A stretch of 64,000 nt of DNA, from assembly GCA_012735585.1 (NCBI GenBank), contig JAAYGX010000077.1, positions 31,998-95,997 on the forward strand, in the 5' to 3' direction. This stretch comes from Tissierella sp. (GTDB taxonomy: Bacteria; Bacillota; Clostridia; Tissierellales; Tissierellaceae). The position numbers were made by a program, and so were the translations under genes. The notes beneath the pieces were generated by a model that worked only from the letters and a program-made list of their open reading frames with translations, was not told the DNA's origin and searched no databases. Below, piece by piece: positions 63,900 to 64,000 of this stretch. How positions within the stretch are numbered: position 1 is the stretch's first letter; the number at the start of each line of letters is the position of its first letter.

Positions 63900-64000
63900 A
63901 TGAATAAATTGGATTGGGTAAACAAAAGGAATCTTTCGATGTTAGCAGACTTTTATGAATTTACTATGGCAAACGGTTTTTTAGAATATAATCTTGAAGA
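63900..64000 (+). CDS. pncB: Nicotinate phosphoribosyltransferase (5' end only)
   Basis: 33 residues visible before the window ends. ATG at 63900 with AAAGGAGAGAGC. The segment MLADFYEFTMANGFLEY is characteristic of the start of NAPRTase, the first step of NAD salvage from nicotinate. Confidence 0.8.
   Translation, partial: MNKLDWVNKRNLSMLADFYEFTMANGFLEYNLE

Overview
The window looks like a chromosomal segment of a low-GC, anaerobic, probably motile and spore-forming Bacillota of the class Clostridia (Tissierellia-like); I cannot name the species. The reasons are AT-rich DNA, strong AGGAGG ribosome sites, frequent TTG/GTG starts, T-box leaders, a large SRP RNA with a 5' domain, sigma-D (FliA-type) promoters before chemoreceptor genes, a Spo0E-like phosphatase gene, and several oxygen-sensitive or anaerobe-typical enzymes.

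Region 1 (0-17 kb) is a molybdenum/tungsten enzyme island. It starts with a YheO/DauR-type regulator and a chemoreceptor, then an fdhD-like gene with tatA-tatA-tatC on the + strand. Facing it on the - strand is a long unit: ydhY-ydhV-ydhW (a Tat-signal ferredoxin, an AOR-family oxidoreductase and an accessory protein, in the same order as E. coli ydhYVW), then a Moco-type riboswitch, then a molybdopterin-binding protein, moeA, mobB, moaA, a moaC-MOSC fusion, modA, modB, modC and mogA. The riboswitch lies between the enzyme genes and the cofactor/uptake genes. Cofactor supply can therefore be feedback-regulated separately from the enzyme.

Region 2 (17-28 kb) is amino-acid metabolism. It holds an aminotransferase behind a tandem T-box leader (probable Ala specifier), a sigma-54-dependent brnQ-megL pair with its activator gene, metNIQ behind a Met T-box, hom, a glutaredoxin and a cold-shock protein. 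Three copies of an undescribed structured repeat sit directly downstream of the T-box terminators.

Region 3 (28-41.5 kb) has a second sigma-D chemoreceptor, a metallo-beta-lactamase lipoprotein with a DUF3006 partner, and a ten-gene Mrp/Mbh-like cation/proton antiporter operon with four NuoL/M/N-type subunits, led by an unannotated 41-residue membrane peptide.

Region 4 (41.5-57 kb) carries an NO-stress di-iron repair protein with an HcpR-like operator, two paralogous small membrane proteins, LiaF-like and GGDEF proteins, the dnaX-ybaB-recR operon, a carboxylate symporter-pyrF-pyrE operon, tRNA-Ser(GGA), SRP RNA, a CbpA-like DnaJ, a MacB-type ABC protein, a Spo0E-like protein and an XRE regulator.

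Region 5 (57-64 kb) is metal homeostasis: csoR-copZ-copA with a CsoR-type operator, divergent from a Fur-box-controlled feoA-feoB-feoC. It is followed by a mostly non-coding stretch with a large palindromic element, and the start of a nicotinate phosphoribosyltransferase gene cut by the window end. All family assignments come from reading motifs and gene context; no database search was run.
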